Assembly (NCBI RefSeq): GCF_026625125.1
Contig: NZ_CP113097.1
Location: forward strand, 1 to 64,000
DNA: 64,000 nt
Source of the DNA: Pseudomonas putida
Lineage (GTDB): Bacteria > Pseudomonadota > Gammaproteobacteria > Pseudomonadales > Pseudomonadaceae
Reading direction: 5' to 3'
In this document: positions 53,894-63,240 of the stretch, piece after piece
How positions within the stretch are numbered: position 1 is the first letter of the stretch
How the letters are laid out: every line of letters begins with the position of its first letter
Translations under genes and position numbers: made by a program
The notes under the pieces: generated by a model
What the model was told of the DNA's origin: nothing
The model's input: only the letters and a program-made list of their open reading frames with translations
Database searches by the model: none

Positions 53894-54436
53894 TCACAGC
53901 CTAGTGGCTGAACGAGGTACTGCTGGTGTGCGCAGAGCTGGACTCATTGTTTTTTGAATGGCGCATTGCAGTATAAAGAAGTACATAATCCCTGAGGCAA
54001 ATACGATAGCAGACAGAGAAACCATTTCTAAATCTAAGACCCCAGAAATCATATACTGCTTAATCGTGATAGATCCCAGGATGATTCCGGTGCAGTACAT
54101 GACACCCGTGAATTGGTTTCCCATAAAACTCAGTATGCCGCTGAAGGCATTGTTTGCGCTGAGTAGCACTGCCTTTAAAATGGTCCATCCGAGAAGTGGT
54201 AAAAATGCCTTAATCATGAAGGCAAATAGCATCGACGATGCAAATAGCTTTATCGGCGTTTCTGCCCACGGCTTGATGGTACCGTCTATTTCAACGCCGG
54301 TATACAAGATGACATTCAGAACAATTGCCATGACGGTGCATATGCCGAGGCGTATCATTTCCCGCTTAAGAGGGGCCATCATTATCACTGCGTGAATCTT
54401 GCGTCCGATGAATCGATTTAGTCCTTGGGTCGACAT
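53894..54436 (-). CDS. Multi-pass membrane protein of unknown function
   Basis: A 180-residue protein with about four predicted membrane helices (near 30-48, 62-90, 105-125, 137-158). It ends in a basic tail. No transporter signature is visible. The gene is lower in G+C than its metal-resistance neighbours, which suggests a different origin. Confidence 0.55.
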   Translation of the reverse strand: MSTQGLNRFIGRKIHAVIMMAPLKREMIRLGICTVMAIVLNVILYTGVEIDGTIKPWAETPIKLFASSMLFAFMIKAFLPLLGWTILKAVLLSANNAFSGILSFMGNQFTGVMYCTGIILGSITIKQYMISGVLDLEMVSLSAIVFASGIMYFFILQCAIQKTMSPALRTPAVPRSATRL

Positions 54437-54624
54437 TTCTCTTCCTATGCTCTCGGGGATGACGCTATTTTAACGTTGTAAGAATGTCATGCTTTTACCC
54501 GATGAGAGGTGACGCTTCAACAGTTCTGAATTGCGCAGGGGGTCTCATGTCTTTCCCAGGTCGGATATCTTGCTGAAAAATCCTCATCTATCTGCGGGGC
54601 AAAGATGCGGCCACCCCGCCGCCG

Positions 54625-56091
54625 TCAGAGCTCTGGAGGACTGGTTGCTGTCAGCAACTCATCGAGTGACGGAACCTTAGCGTTTGCACTGAGGACGAGT
54701 GTCCTGGATCGGAGTATGGATACTTCATAGAAGGATTCGCACTCGACTCGTCCATTCACTTCTCTCCAGTGGGTGACTTCTGGTATCAGTTCGTTAGGCA
54801 CCGGATGTAATGCCATAGGATTATGGAAGACCTCCACTTCAGCAGACCACGGCTCGTAGCCATACTGCGGCCAGAGCTGACCGTAATCGCTGGACGCTAC
54901 ATCCAACAAAAATGGGATACCTCGTGATGCACCTGGAGAACGGTCGAAAAACTCACCAAACCGCAAGTATCGGTACCCGTCTAGATGAGCTCCACCTGAA
55001 ATCGGCACTCGGCTGAGCTTTGAGACTGTGCAGGCATTGGTGAAAATGACCGCTGAAAGATGGGCATTTTCCCTTAGCGTAAATAGGCCGTTGGGGCGCC
55101 CTGATAGCAGAGATGTCTCTTCCTCCACAGTTATCAGCTGCATTCCACGATGCGCAGATGAGTGAACTGAAAAGCCATAGAGATAGCTGATGAGCGACTC
55201 CCTGCTCCACAGCATTGAACTGGGCGCATGGAAATCGGCTAAGGCCAGAATGAGCGGCTTACCCTCCACGTGCGGTAGGGATTCGTAACGCTTGTCCAAT
55301 TTGTTTTGGATGGTCCTCGCAAACCTTTCTGCAGCCGCTCCAAAGAAGCGCTCATGTCGGTCAGCTGGTGGGGGGACCGGCGAGGCGCCAAAATGCTCAT
55401 ACCGCTCTTCCGGGTTGGCTGTCACTGCTTCAACCCAGGCCTCACCTCCCAGCCTATTCTCGATATGAAAATCGGGTGATTCTTTAGGCTGGGTGACAAA
55501 GAGTCCCTGCTCACGAAAAATCGCTAATAGGTGGGCCTCCCAAAGGCGGGTGTGAAAATTCTCAGTCTGGCAATCGGGAACCCAATTTCTGTCTGGGGAT
55601 GGCAGTGCGAGATACAGTTGATTGAGCGCCCACGCCCCAATACGGCGGCTTGGATCAAATAGTGATTTGAACACCACGCTTGGTGTGCGCTTACCCATTC
55701 TGCTTAGAGGAGCACGTCGTCGTTCGCCTGAGGGGAGTGGAAGCGGATGGGCTTGGGTACTGAGAAAATGGCTGATTGAGGCGCGGGCTTCGGACTCGCC
55801 AGTGGTGCACTCACTATGACTGAGGAGCACCCACACGCTATCGACACGACGCCGCAAGGTGACAATTCCGAAACTGCCGGAATGGATATTTCGGGTTAGA
55901 GCGGCACAAGAAATTCCGTCCTCACTAAGCCATGCCCCTACTGGCGGGCTGTCCCCAAACCCCAACCCTCGTGGAAGCGACAAAGCGATTAGATCGAACA
56001 TCGGCGCAGCAATTTCTTTCATTCGCTGATCTCGGCAGCCGTCAAAATGCATTCCATCAATGCCTCGGAGCGTGCCCGCCGGCGATGGCAT
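54625..56091 (-). CDS. Large protein with possible PD-(D/E)XK nuclease core
   Basis: A product of up to 488 residues. The central segment RLWEAHLLAIFREQGLFVTQ, PDFHIENRLGGEAWVEAVTA has the layout of a restriction-like nuclease fold: an early Glu, then P-D-F, then W-V-E-A, but with Val-Glu-Ala in place of the usual (D/E)-x-K, so activity is doubtful. The rest is unfamiliar. The start is uncertain: ATG at 56091 lacks a good ribosome-binding site, while ATG at 56052 or 56022 would also fit. It follows the gene at 56104 by 12 bases on the same strand. Confidence 0.55.
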   Translation of the reverse strand: MPSPAGTLRGIDGMHFDGCRDQRMKEIAAPMFDLIALSLPRGLGFGDSPPVGAWLSEDGISCAALTRNIHSGSFGIVTLRRRVDSVWVLLSHSECTTGESEARASISHFLSTQAHPLPLPSGERRRAPLSRMGKRTPSVVFKSLFDPSRRIGAWALNQLYLALPSPDRNWVPDCQTENFHTRLWEAHLLAIFREQGLFVTQPKESPDFHIENRLGGEAWVEAVTANPEERYEHFGASPVPPPADRHERFFGAAAERFARTIQNKLDKRYESLPHVEGKPLILALADFHAPSSMLWSRESLISYLYGFSVHSSAHRGMQLITVEEETSLLSGRPNGLFTLRENAHLSAVIFTNACTVSKLSRVPISGGAHLDGYRYLRFGEFFDRSPGASRGIPFLLDVASSDYGQLWPQYGYEPWSAEVEVFHNPMALHPVPNELIPEVTHWREVNGRVECESFYEVSILRSRTLVLSANAKVPSLDELLTATSPPEL

Positions 56092-56103
56092 CGGTGGAGG
56101 TAC

Positions 56104-56553
56104 CTATTGAAGAAGGGGGCCTTGTTCCACCAGGACATCTCGGTTGGTGAAGATGGTCTCAATGGTTGCAGCCTCGGCAGCCACATGAGTCTTTCGCGTG
56201 ATCTCTTCAAGGGCCAGTTCGAGCCGGTAGTCTTGGAAATACTCGTACAGCTTTTCAGAGCTCTCGGATATCTCCTCCCCACCATTCTTTGCGAACAAGA
56301 TGTGGATGATCGCTGCGAGTGGAAGGGAGATGTCGAGATCCTTCTCTTCTGCATCTGACTCCGAGTTCAAACCGTCGAAATACCTCTCCAGATGATTCTG
56401 GAGCTCCTCAAGCCAGAACTGAGATAGGTTGCTAGGTAGGGAGCTTTCAGGCCCGGCCAGAAGGACTTCATCTCTGAATCGGGCCAGCAGATTGGGGGTT
56501 GCCATGGAGGACCTCACGATTAGATTTGAGAGCAACTGGTCAGCATAGTCCAC
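56104..56553 (-). CDS. Small helical protein paired with the putative nuclease
   Basis: A 149-residue, acidic, mainly helical protein with no family that I recognise. GAGGTGG precedes the ATG at 56553. It is upstream of and almost touching the gene at 54625-56091, so the two are probably co-transcribed and may form a functional pair. They are the last genes before the transposon end. Confidence 0.55.
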   Translation of the reverse strand: MDYADQLLSNLIVRSSMATPNLLARFRDEVLLAGPESSLPSNLSQFWLEELQNHLERYFDGLNSESDAEEKDLDISLPLAAIIHILFAKNGGEEISESSEKLYEYFQDYRLELALEEITRKTHVAAEAATIETIFTNRDVLVEQGPLLQ

Positions 56554-57042
56554 CTCAAGATGACCACCTCCTTGACGCCCATCCTGGTGCTCCTGAGCCT
56601 CAGACGAGTGAATCGCCCCGAAAACTGTAGATAGATGCCGTTAGCTACCTTTCTTCAAGGACAGCTTTGGATCGATAGCGGCCTTCGTGGAGGTTGGTGT
56701 CTACGGGGCCGGTTTAGTCATTCTGAATCTCCGGTTTCACCTCCGTGAGGCCGGCCATCGTCATGCATCAGATCTTGATTGACACGCGTGCCGCCTTGGA
56801 TAGCCTTGCAATTGAGGGCTGCAACTGCGCATTTGTCGGGCCTGGGTACCAGCATGAGCCCCCCCGCAATTCTGGCAGCAGAGGAAGCTGGTTCCTCTGA
56901 AGTAGTGACGACGGGCATTGCCAGTCGGATTCTGAACCCAAGGTCGCCAGACTGGGAGCTAAAGGATCGCTGCGACTACTCCTCATCCCTTACCGAAAAG
57001 TCACGCGTCGGTCGTAAAGGGAGAACACACTGGCCCTTTCCA
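56554..57042. other. Non-coding DNA near the distal transposon end
   Basis: Several short overlapping frames exist (for example 56718-56918 minus and 56779-57072 plus). None has a ribosome-binding site plus a recognisable product, so I annotate no gene here. Confidence 0.4.
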
Positions 57043-57178
57043 GGCCAATCAACTTTTGTGATTGGTGAGTAGGGCTTTCTCGGCTTTTCTGTGAAAAGCA
57101 CCCCTTCATTTCACAAAAAAAATGGCCAAGCTTCCAATTTCACGGGGTCTGGCCTATCACCTATTTTGTGAACCTACA
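57043..57178. other. Distal transposon end with TnsB-like repeats
   Basis: Reading inward from 57178 on the minus strand: TGTAGGTTCACAAAATAGG (site to 57151), TTTTCACAGAAAAGCCG (57073-57097) and ATCACAAAAGTTGATTGGCC (57043-57062). Two further TTTCAC...GGCC copies on the plus strand lie at 57109-57127 and about 57138-57154. The dense array, longer than at the gyrB end, is the asymmetry seen in Tn7-family ends. Confidence 0.75.
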
Positions 57179-57183
57179 TCAGG
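57179..57183. repeat. Target-site duplication TCAGG, right copy
   Basis: Exact repeat of 6225-6229 directly beyond the terminal ACA of the element. Confidence 0.9.
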
Positions 57184-57229
57184 TGTCGATGGGCACATTA
57201 AGTGTCGCAAGTGGGCGAGTTACTGTCGC
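57184..57229. other. Possible end of a second transposon
   Basis: Starts TGTCG immediately after TCAGG. ATTAAGTGTCGC (57197-57208) and AGTTACTGTCGC (57218-57229) are related 12-mers 21 bp apart, the spacing of transposase-binding repeats in TnsB/TniA-type ends. The other end is not in the window, so this remains inference. The alternative is native DNA downstream of gyrB. Confidence 0.5.
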
Positions 57230-57238
57230 TTTCTAGGG

Positions 57239-57267
57239 AAAACCCCGGCCTTAGTGTCGGGGTTTTT
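57239..57267 (+). terminator. Intrinsic terminator beyond the transposon
   Basis: AAAACCCCG ... CGGGGTTTTT with a ten-base loop. It could be the original gyrB terminator or belong to the second element. Confidence 0.8.
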
Positions 57268-57382
57268 CTTTGTGGCGTAGCCTAGTCATAGCGATACACA
57301 CCAGGCTCCAAGCCCTAGTGTGGGTTTTATGGGTGATGTGATGGAACATCGTTGCGGCTTCATCGAAACAAACCGCATCCTT

Positions 57383-57422
57383 GCTTGGCTGCTTGGCTGC
57401 TTGGCTGCTTGGCTGCTTGGCT
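57383..57422. repeat. Five tandem copies of GCTTGGCT
   Basis: Five perfect head-to-tail 8-bp units lie in the non-coding DNA upstream of jetA (57268-57654 otherwise shows no gene). Probably a slippage-prone simple repeat. Confidence 0.85.
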
Positions 57423-57654
57423 GCTGTAGGTGGGAAAGTTAATTTCCACTTCGGTCAAAGTTAAGCGGGAGAGCGCCCGGTTGATTGGTTGCGTACCGAA
57501 GTCGAGACACGCATGGTGCTAGATCTAATTGGGCGCATCAGCCATGCTGTGATTATCTGAGCAAGCGAACCCTGATTTCCTGTCATGGTACGCATAGTGG
57601 GATTGGATCGTCTGCGCCAGCACCCAATCTGGCTTGAAGCACAAGGAGGTGTCG

Positions 57655-59109
57655 ATGAGCTTACACGAGCAGCAGGCGCGGTTCAGGCGGTTGCTCGCGG
57701 AGCACCAAGCGTGGCGTTTACTGCATGCAGAGAATGCGCCCATCGTTCTTGCGTTCATCAGTGATCTTTTTGCTCAAGACAGCGAGGTCCCATTCGGGAA
57801 AGCACGGGCTGCGTTGGAGGCTGAGCTGCCCCTCTGGCAGGAGGCTTACGGCCTGCACGACAACTCGGGAACCTATCTGCGCCAATGGATCCAGGCGGGC
57901 TGGCTGCGTGAGCTTGATGACAAGCTCGCCCGAACCGATGCCTTCGAGCTGGCACTACGCTTTGTCCAGAGCCTGGATCAGCGAGACAGTAACGCCACGG
58001 CCTCGCACCTGCGCATTGTGCAAGACGCCGTACGAGATTTGGCTGTCGCCCTGAGCCCAAACCCGGAAGAGCGAATCACTCTGCTCACTGCCCGCCGGCA
58101 GGAACTCGATCTGGAAATTGAGCGTTTGCAGATGGGCGAGGTGCCAGAGCTGAGCGCGCCGGAACAGCGTGAGCGCATCCGGGGACTGTATCACCTGACG
58201 TCAGTGCTCACGGGCGACTTTCGTCGGCTGGAGGACGAAATTCGCCAACTCGATCAGCGCATGCGTATCCGCATGATCGAGTCGGAGTCTGGGCGCGGTG
58301 AAGTGGTGAAGGCGTTGATAGAGCATGAAGGTGAACTGCTCCAGACCGATGCCGGGCAGGCCTTCGACGGCTTCTATCAGTTGCTCTGTGATCAGAATCG
58401 AATCACTGAATTCCGTGAGCAAATCCGTTCGATCTTGGCACGCCCGGCATCCCAGTATCTGAAATCAGACGAACTTCGTTACCTATCCCATCTGGTCCGC
58501 GAGTTGGGCAAGGAAAGTGAGCGGGTATTCCAGGTCCGGCGCCGGACCGAGGAGAGCCTGCGGGCTTTTGTGGAAAGCGGCGTTCAGCAAGAGCGCCGTG
58601 CGGTCGAACGACTGCTTCGCCAACTGGAGCGGCTGGCGGTGAATTTCAAGGAACAGGAGCTGAGCCTGCGCGAGCCGGTGGCTGTGGATCTCCCCACGGG
58701 CAGTCTGCGTGTGCGTTCTCCGTCCAGTATTCACCTACGACTACCTGAAGAGCGCCTAGATACCCGGCAGGTGGCCGCAAATACCAATAGTCACGTTGCC
58801 AGTCTCGGCATGCTGGATCACCTCAACACGGTCAAGGTGCTGGAAGTGGCCCAGGATGTGAAGCAGTTGCTCACTGAGCACGGCCCGATGACGGTGGCGA
58901 GCATCGTCAGTCACCGCCCTATCACCGGAGGGTTGGAAGAGCTGGTGGCGCACGTGCGGATCGCCAAAGCAGTCAGCGCTGTAGTGTTGGAACACCCAGA
59001 AAGTCTGGTGGTAGTGGATCGGACCGGCAATGGGATTCGGGCCAACATTCCCTCTTTGCTTATGTCCGCCGAGCAGTTTCCAACGGATTTGGAGGAACTC
59101 GCCTTATGA
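57655..59109 (+). CDS. jetA: Wadjet subunit JetA (DUF3375, kleisin-like)
   Basis: A 484-residue MukF-like kleisin subunit of the Wadjet SMC complex, which recognises and cuts circular plasmid DNA. Largely helical, with long coiled-coil segments (about 140-280) and a C-terminal winged-helix region. A strong AAGGAGG precedes the ATG at 57655; an upstream in-frame start at 57634 lacks this. The stop overlaps jetB (ATGA). The order A-B-C-D and DUF3375-type JetA fit type I Wadjet. Confidence 0.88.
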   Translation: MSLHEQQARFRRLLAEHQAWRLLHAENAPIVLAFISDLFAQDSEVPFGKARAALEAELPLWQEAYGLHDNSGTYLRQWIQAGWLRELDDKLARTDAFELALRFVQSLDQRDSNATASHLRIVQDAVRDLAVALSPNPEERITLLTARRQELDLEIERLQMGEVPELSAPEQRERIRGLYHLTSVLTGDFRRLEDEIRQLDQRMRIRMIESESGRGEVVKALIEHEGELLQTDAGQAFDGFYQLLCDQNRITEFREQIRSILARPASQYLKSDELRYLSHLVRELGKESERVFQVRRRTEESLRAFVESGVQQERRAVERLLRQLERLAVNFKEQELSLREPVAVDLPTGSLRVRSPSSIHLRLPEERLDTRQVAANTNSHVASLGMLDHLNTVKVLEVAQDVKQLLTEHGPMTVASIVSHRPITGGLEELVAHVRIAKAVSAVVLEHPESLVVVDRTGNGIRANIPSLLMSAEQFPTDLEELAL

Positions 59110-59861
59110 ACGAGGAAGAGCAGCATTCCCAACAGGCCCCTGCCCTGTTTGACCAGTATCGAACGATTCGCCCTGAAACGCCGTCAGTCAGCGGTGAGGT
59201 GAAGACGTTTGAGGATGCCCCGGTTGAGCCGCCCGTCGTTGGGGGGGCTGAAGTCGGCATGCCACTAGAAGCCCGGCGCGCCCTGGTGCTGTTACTCCGC
59301 CAAGGGGTGGTGATGGCCGATAGCAAACGTCTGGCGTTCGAAGCGCTGTGCCGGCACGAGGGCCTTATTGCAGAGCACTTGGGCAACATGTTCATGCGCA
59401 TGTTGCTGGACATGAAGGCCGGCATTGCCATCCTGCTCCAGCAGGAGGTGGCAGAGCAGGACGAGGAGGCTGACGAAGCGTCACGCCTAATCAACAAACG
59501 CACGCTCAGCCTCTATGACACGCTGCTGTTGCTGGTGCTGCGCAAGTACTACCAGGAGCGAGAAACAGCGGGCGAACAGAAGATCATCATCGATATCGAG
59601 CGGATCGAAGCATTGATGACACCCTTTTTGCCGCTGACCTACAGCTCCCGTTCCGAGCGGAGGACACTCAACGGATCGCTCGCCTTGTTGAAAGATAAGC
59701 GTCTCATCACTGCGGTTCGTGGGGATGACGAGCGGTTTGAGATCACCTCGGTGATCCGCTATGTCGTCAATGCCGATTTTCTTGAACGTCTATTGAAAGA
59801 GTACGAACGCCTAGCTGGTGATGCGGGCGTCAAAACGGGCGAAGAGGTGCAGGATGCTTGA
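59106..59861 (+). CDS. jetB: Wadjet subunit JetB (DUF4194, MukE-like)
   Basis: A 251-residue MukE-like winged-helix (KITE) subunit that binds the kleisin JetA. The DUF4194-type core runs from about 75 to 240 (LYDTLLLLVLRKYYQERE, RTLNGSLALLKDKRLI, FEITSVIRYVVNADFL). It overlaps jetA by 4 bases and jetC by 8 bases. Confidence 0.88.
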   Translation: MNEEEQHSQQAPALFDQYRTIRPETPSVSGEVKTFEDAPVEPPVVGGAEVGMPLEARRALVLLLRQGVVMADSKRLAFEALCRHEGLIAEHLGNMFMRMLLDMKAGIAILLQQEVAEQDEEADEASRLINKRTLSLYDTLLLLVLRKYYQERETAGEQKIIIDIERIEALMTPFLPLTYSSRSERRTLNGSLALLKDKRLITAVRGDDERFEITSVIRYVVNADFLERLLKEYERLAGDAGVKTGEEVQDA

Positions 59862-62800
59862 GGCAAGCGAGGTAAGTCTGAGTGAGTTGTTCAGCACTGG
59901 TCAGATCCGTCTAGCCGAGCTGTCGGTATACAACTGGGGCTCCTTCCATGGCCTGCATTCCGCGAAGATAGACCCCGAGGGAACCCTCATTACCGGTGAC
60001 AACGGTGCCGGTAAGTCGACACTCATTGATGGGTTGATGGCGCTGTTGCTGCCCTCCAGCAAGGCGTCGTTCAACATCGCGGCTGCTCAAGGGGACCGTA
60101 CGGATCGCACCTTGATGTCCTATGTGCGAGGAAACTATGGCAAGGCCCATGATGGCAACGAGACGGCTACCCTGCTGAAACGCTCAGGGGCGACCGCAAC
60201 GGGGCTTCGGGCGCTGTACCAAGCGGACGATGGTTCGAAGGTCACCTTGGCGGCCCTGTTCTGGATTACCCAGGCCAGCAACTCGCTCAACGACCTCAAA
60301 CGCCTTTTTGTGGTGGGTAAGCGCGATGTGCGCTTGGATGAGCTGTTGCATCTCTTCGGTGAGGGCAATGCCCGTGTGCTGAAGCAACACCTCAAAGAGG
60401 ACCCGCTGGTCGAGGCATTCGATTCGTTTACCGAGTATCAAGAGACCTATGTGCGGCTCCTGCGCATGGAGAACCGTAACGCTCCTGCCCTGCTCTCCCG
60501 GGCGCTGGGTTTGAAGAAGATTGATGACCTCACCAGCTTGATTCGAGATCTGGTCCTAGAGCCCAGTCAGGTCAAGGAGCATGCCCGGCTTGCGGTCAGT
60601 GAATTCGATGACTTGGTCAGCGTCCATGGCGAACTCGATGATGCTCGGCGCCAGCGGGATGCTCTGATTGAGTTGCCAGAGACCAGCCAAGCGCTGAATC
60701 AGGCCAGGGAGGAGATGCGGCGGATCTTAGCTGAGCTAGCCGGCCTGCCGGTCTACTTTGGCGAACAGTGTTCTCGACTGTGGGGGCTGCGCCTGAAGCA
60801 ATACGAGGCGGAACTGTTTCAGTTGGCAGAGGAGATGACCCGCCTTGGCACTTTGGAGGAGCAAGCGACGGGGCGGGTACAGGCACTGTTCCATGCCTAC
60901 CAGTCGCAAGGTGGTGAGCGACTGGAGGGACTGCGGAAAGACCTGAAAGCGGCGACGCAGGTGCATGACGACAGCGTGCGCGATGCGCGCCGGTATCAGA
61001 TGGACGCACGAGTCCTTGGTTTGCCCGACACGCTGTCGCTCGACGTGTTCAAGCAAAACCAGGTGACAGCGCAAACGGAGTTGGCGGATATGCCGGCATT
61101 ACGTCAGGCGCGCCAGGATCAGTTCGCCTCGTCGGCAGCGAACCTGTCCCGTGAGCAAACGCAGCTCAAGGAACTGGCAGGCGAGATCGAAGACATGGAG
61201 TCGCGACCTGACTCCAACATTGAACCTTCCTATCAGAAGCTTCGCGACCAACTGGTAGAGAGCTTGTCGCTTGATCCTGCGGAGGTTGTTTTCGTTGGCG
61301 AGTTGATCGCTGTCCTGGAGGCGCATCGACCTTGGCAAGGCGCTATTGAACGGGCGCTGGGAGGGCTTCGCACCACGCTGCTGGTGCCTGATGAGCGATA
61401 TCGCTTGGTGACCAAGTGGCTGAACACTCGCCACACGGGGCTCCATGTCAGGGTGCAGGTTGTTCGGCTGAACCAGCAGCCGCAGGTTGCTGAGTTTCTG
61501 CCAGATGGCTTTCTAAAAATGCTGGATTGGAAGCCGCACCCCTATCGTGATTGGCTGAAAAAGCACCTCTCGCGTTTCGACCTGCACTGTGTGGCATCGA
61601 CCGAAATATTGGACCAGACCGACTTCTCGATGACCATCCAGGGCCTGGTGCATCTGGATAAAGGGCGATTTGAGAAGAAGGACCAGCAGCGCATTGATAA
61701 CCCGCGTTTCTGGTGTTTGGGATTCAGTAACAAGGGGCGTCTAGCGGCGTTAAGGAAGGATCGTGTCGAGTTGGAGGCAGAGGTCAAAAAGTTGGCCCAG
61801 CTGACAGCGGATGCGCGCACGGCCATGGACGACCTCGACAAGCACACACGCGTGTGGGAGCGCATCGCCCAGCTCACGTGGGCGGCAATTGATGTCCAGT
61901 CAGCTCAAGATCGGATGCAGTCGCTGAAGACGGATCTAGGGGCGCTTGAGCAGCCTGATAGCGAGCTGGGGGTGGCAAAGGCACGGTGGGAGCAGGCTGG
62001 AGCTGAACTTAAAGAGATCCAAGAGCAGAAGGGTGCTGTCAGCAAAAGGATTGGTGGGCTGGATAGCAATGTGACTCAGGCGAACCAGCAGCTGGACCAA
62101 GCTTTCGAGCAGGCTAAGGCTGGGTTGACGAATGAAGTACGTGAGTTGCTCATCCTACGTGTTGGGCAGCTACATCTTGAGGACTTGGATGGTGTTGCAG
62201 AGCTTGAAGGTCGCCATCGTTCAGAGGCGGAAGACGCGCGAAAGCGAACCCAAACCCGTGAGGTTAGGGCTTCTACTAAAGCGAGCGGAATTGTCTCCGA
62301 TTTCAAGGCGAAATGGCCGCTCATCGCCAATGATTGGCTCGCAGGCGTCGATGGTCTGGAGGAGTATCTCGATCACCTGACCCACTTGGTACAGGAGGGC
62401 TTACCAGACCTGGTGGAGCGTTTCCGAGAGCGCTTGAACCGCAACGCAACCCAGTCACTGGCGCGAATCAGTCAAACGATTCAGGCCGAACGTGAGGACA
62501 TCCAGGATCGAATCGAAACGATCAACGATGTCCTGAAGCGCACAGAGTTTAGGCAGGGAACCTACCTTCGTCTGGGAAGCCGGGCAGAACTCTTCGAACA
62601 CGTGAAAGCGTTCAATGGCCAGTTAATGCGCGTGCTGGCACGAGCCGGAAGTGACGATCATGAGGCTCGCTTTGTTGAGCTGAAGGAGTTGATCGAGAAA
62701 CTGGAGAAGGCCACCAATCCTGCGACCTCGGGCAACCTAGAGAGCCTGCGATTGTTGGACTCGCGCTACCAGCTGTCCTTCTACGCCGAGGAGGTTGAGA

Positions 62801-63240
62801 AAGGCAGCAAAAAGGTACGCGATGTGCTGGAGTCTTCCAGCGGAAAATCAGGCGGGGAAAAGGAGTCGTTTGCCGGCACCATCGTAGCCGCAAGCTTGGC
62901 TTACGTACTGACGCCCGATGGCAGCGACCGTCCGCTCTACTGCACCGTGTTCCTGGATGAGGCCTTCTCCAATACCGCCGAGGCGGTGAGTCGTCGGGTG
63001 CTCAAGGTCTTCCGAGAACTGAAGATCCACGTGAATCTGATTACTCCATACAAGAACCTCAACCTTGCACGTGAATCGGCGCGCTCGCTGTTGATCGCGG
63101 AGCGTGACCAGGACAAGCATGAGAGTCGGCTCTGCGAGGTCACCTGGGAGGAAATTGACGAGCAGCTGGCGCGTCATGAACAGCAGGGTCTGCAAAAGGT
63201 GGCCAGTTCACTGGGGATCGAAGTGGAGCCAGCTCTGTGA
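59854..63240 (+). CDS. jetC: Wadjet SMC ATPase JetC (MukB-like)
   Basis: A 1128-residue SMC-type ATPase, the loop-extruding motor of Wadjet. Walker A TGDNGAGKST lies at 48-57, followed by long coiled coils with a hinge region in the middle, then the ABC signature SGKSGGEKESF (about 993-1003) and Walker B CTVFLDEAFSN (about 1029-1039). The ATG at 59854 follows GAAGAGG and overlaps jetB. The stop overlaps the jetD start. Confidence 0.93.
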   Translation: MLEASEVSLSELFSTGQIRLAELSVYNWGSFHGLHSAKIDPEGTLITGDNGAGKSTLIDGLMALLLPSSKASFNIAAAQGDRTDRTLMSYVRGNYGKAHDGNETATLLKRSGATATGLRALYQADDGSKVTLAALFWITQASNSLNDLKRLFVVGKRDVRLDELLHLFGEGNARVLKQHLKEDPLVEAFDSFTEYQETYVRLLRMENRNAPALLSRALGLKKIDDLTSLIRDLVLEPSQVKEHARLAVSEFDDLVSVHGELDDARRQRDALIELPETSQALNQAREEMRRILAELAGLPVYFGEQCSRLWGLRLKQYEAELFQLAEEMTRLGTLEEQATGRVQALFHAYQSQGGERLEGLRKDLKAATQVHDDSVRDARRYQMDARVLGLPDTLSLDVFKQNQVTAQTELADMPALRQARQDQFASSAANLSREQTQLKELAGEIEDMESRPDSNIEPSYQKLRDQLVESLSLDPAEVVFVGELIAVLEAHRPWQGAIERALGGLRTTLLVPDERYRLVTKWLNTRHTGLHVRVQVVRLNQQPQVAEFLPDGFLKMLDWKPHPYRDWLKKHLSRFDLHCVASTEILDQTDFSMTIQGLVHLDKGRFEKKDQQRIDNPRFWCLGFSNKGRLAALRKDRVELEAEVKKLAQLTADARTAMDDLDKHTRVWERIAQLTWAAIDVQSAQDRMQSLKTDLGALEQPDSELGVAKARWEQAGAELKEIQEQKGAVSKRIGGLDSNVTQANQQLDQAFEQAKAGLTNEVRELLILRVGQLHLEDLDGVAELEGRHRSEAEDARKRTQTREVRASTKASGIVSDFKAKWPLIANDWLAGVDGLEEYLDHLTHLVQEGLPDLVERFRERLNRNATQSLARISQTIQAEREDIQDRIETINDVLKRTEFRQGTYLRLGSRAELFEHVKAFNGQLMRVLARAGSDDHEARFVELKELIEKLEKATNPATSGNLESLRLLDSRYQLSFYAEEVEKGSKKVRDVLESSSGKSGGEKESFAGTIVAASLAYVLTPDGSDRPLYCTVFLDEAFSNTAEAVSRRVLKVFRELKIHVNLITPYKNLNLARESARSLLIAERDQDKHESRLCEVTWEEIDEQLARHEQQGLQKVASSLGIEVEPAL

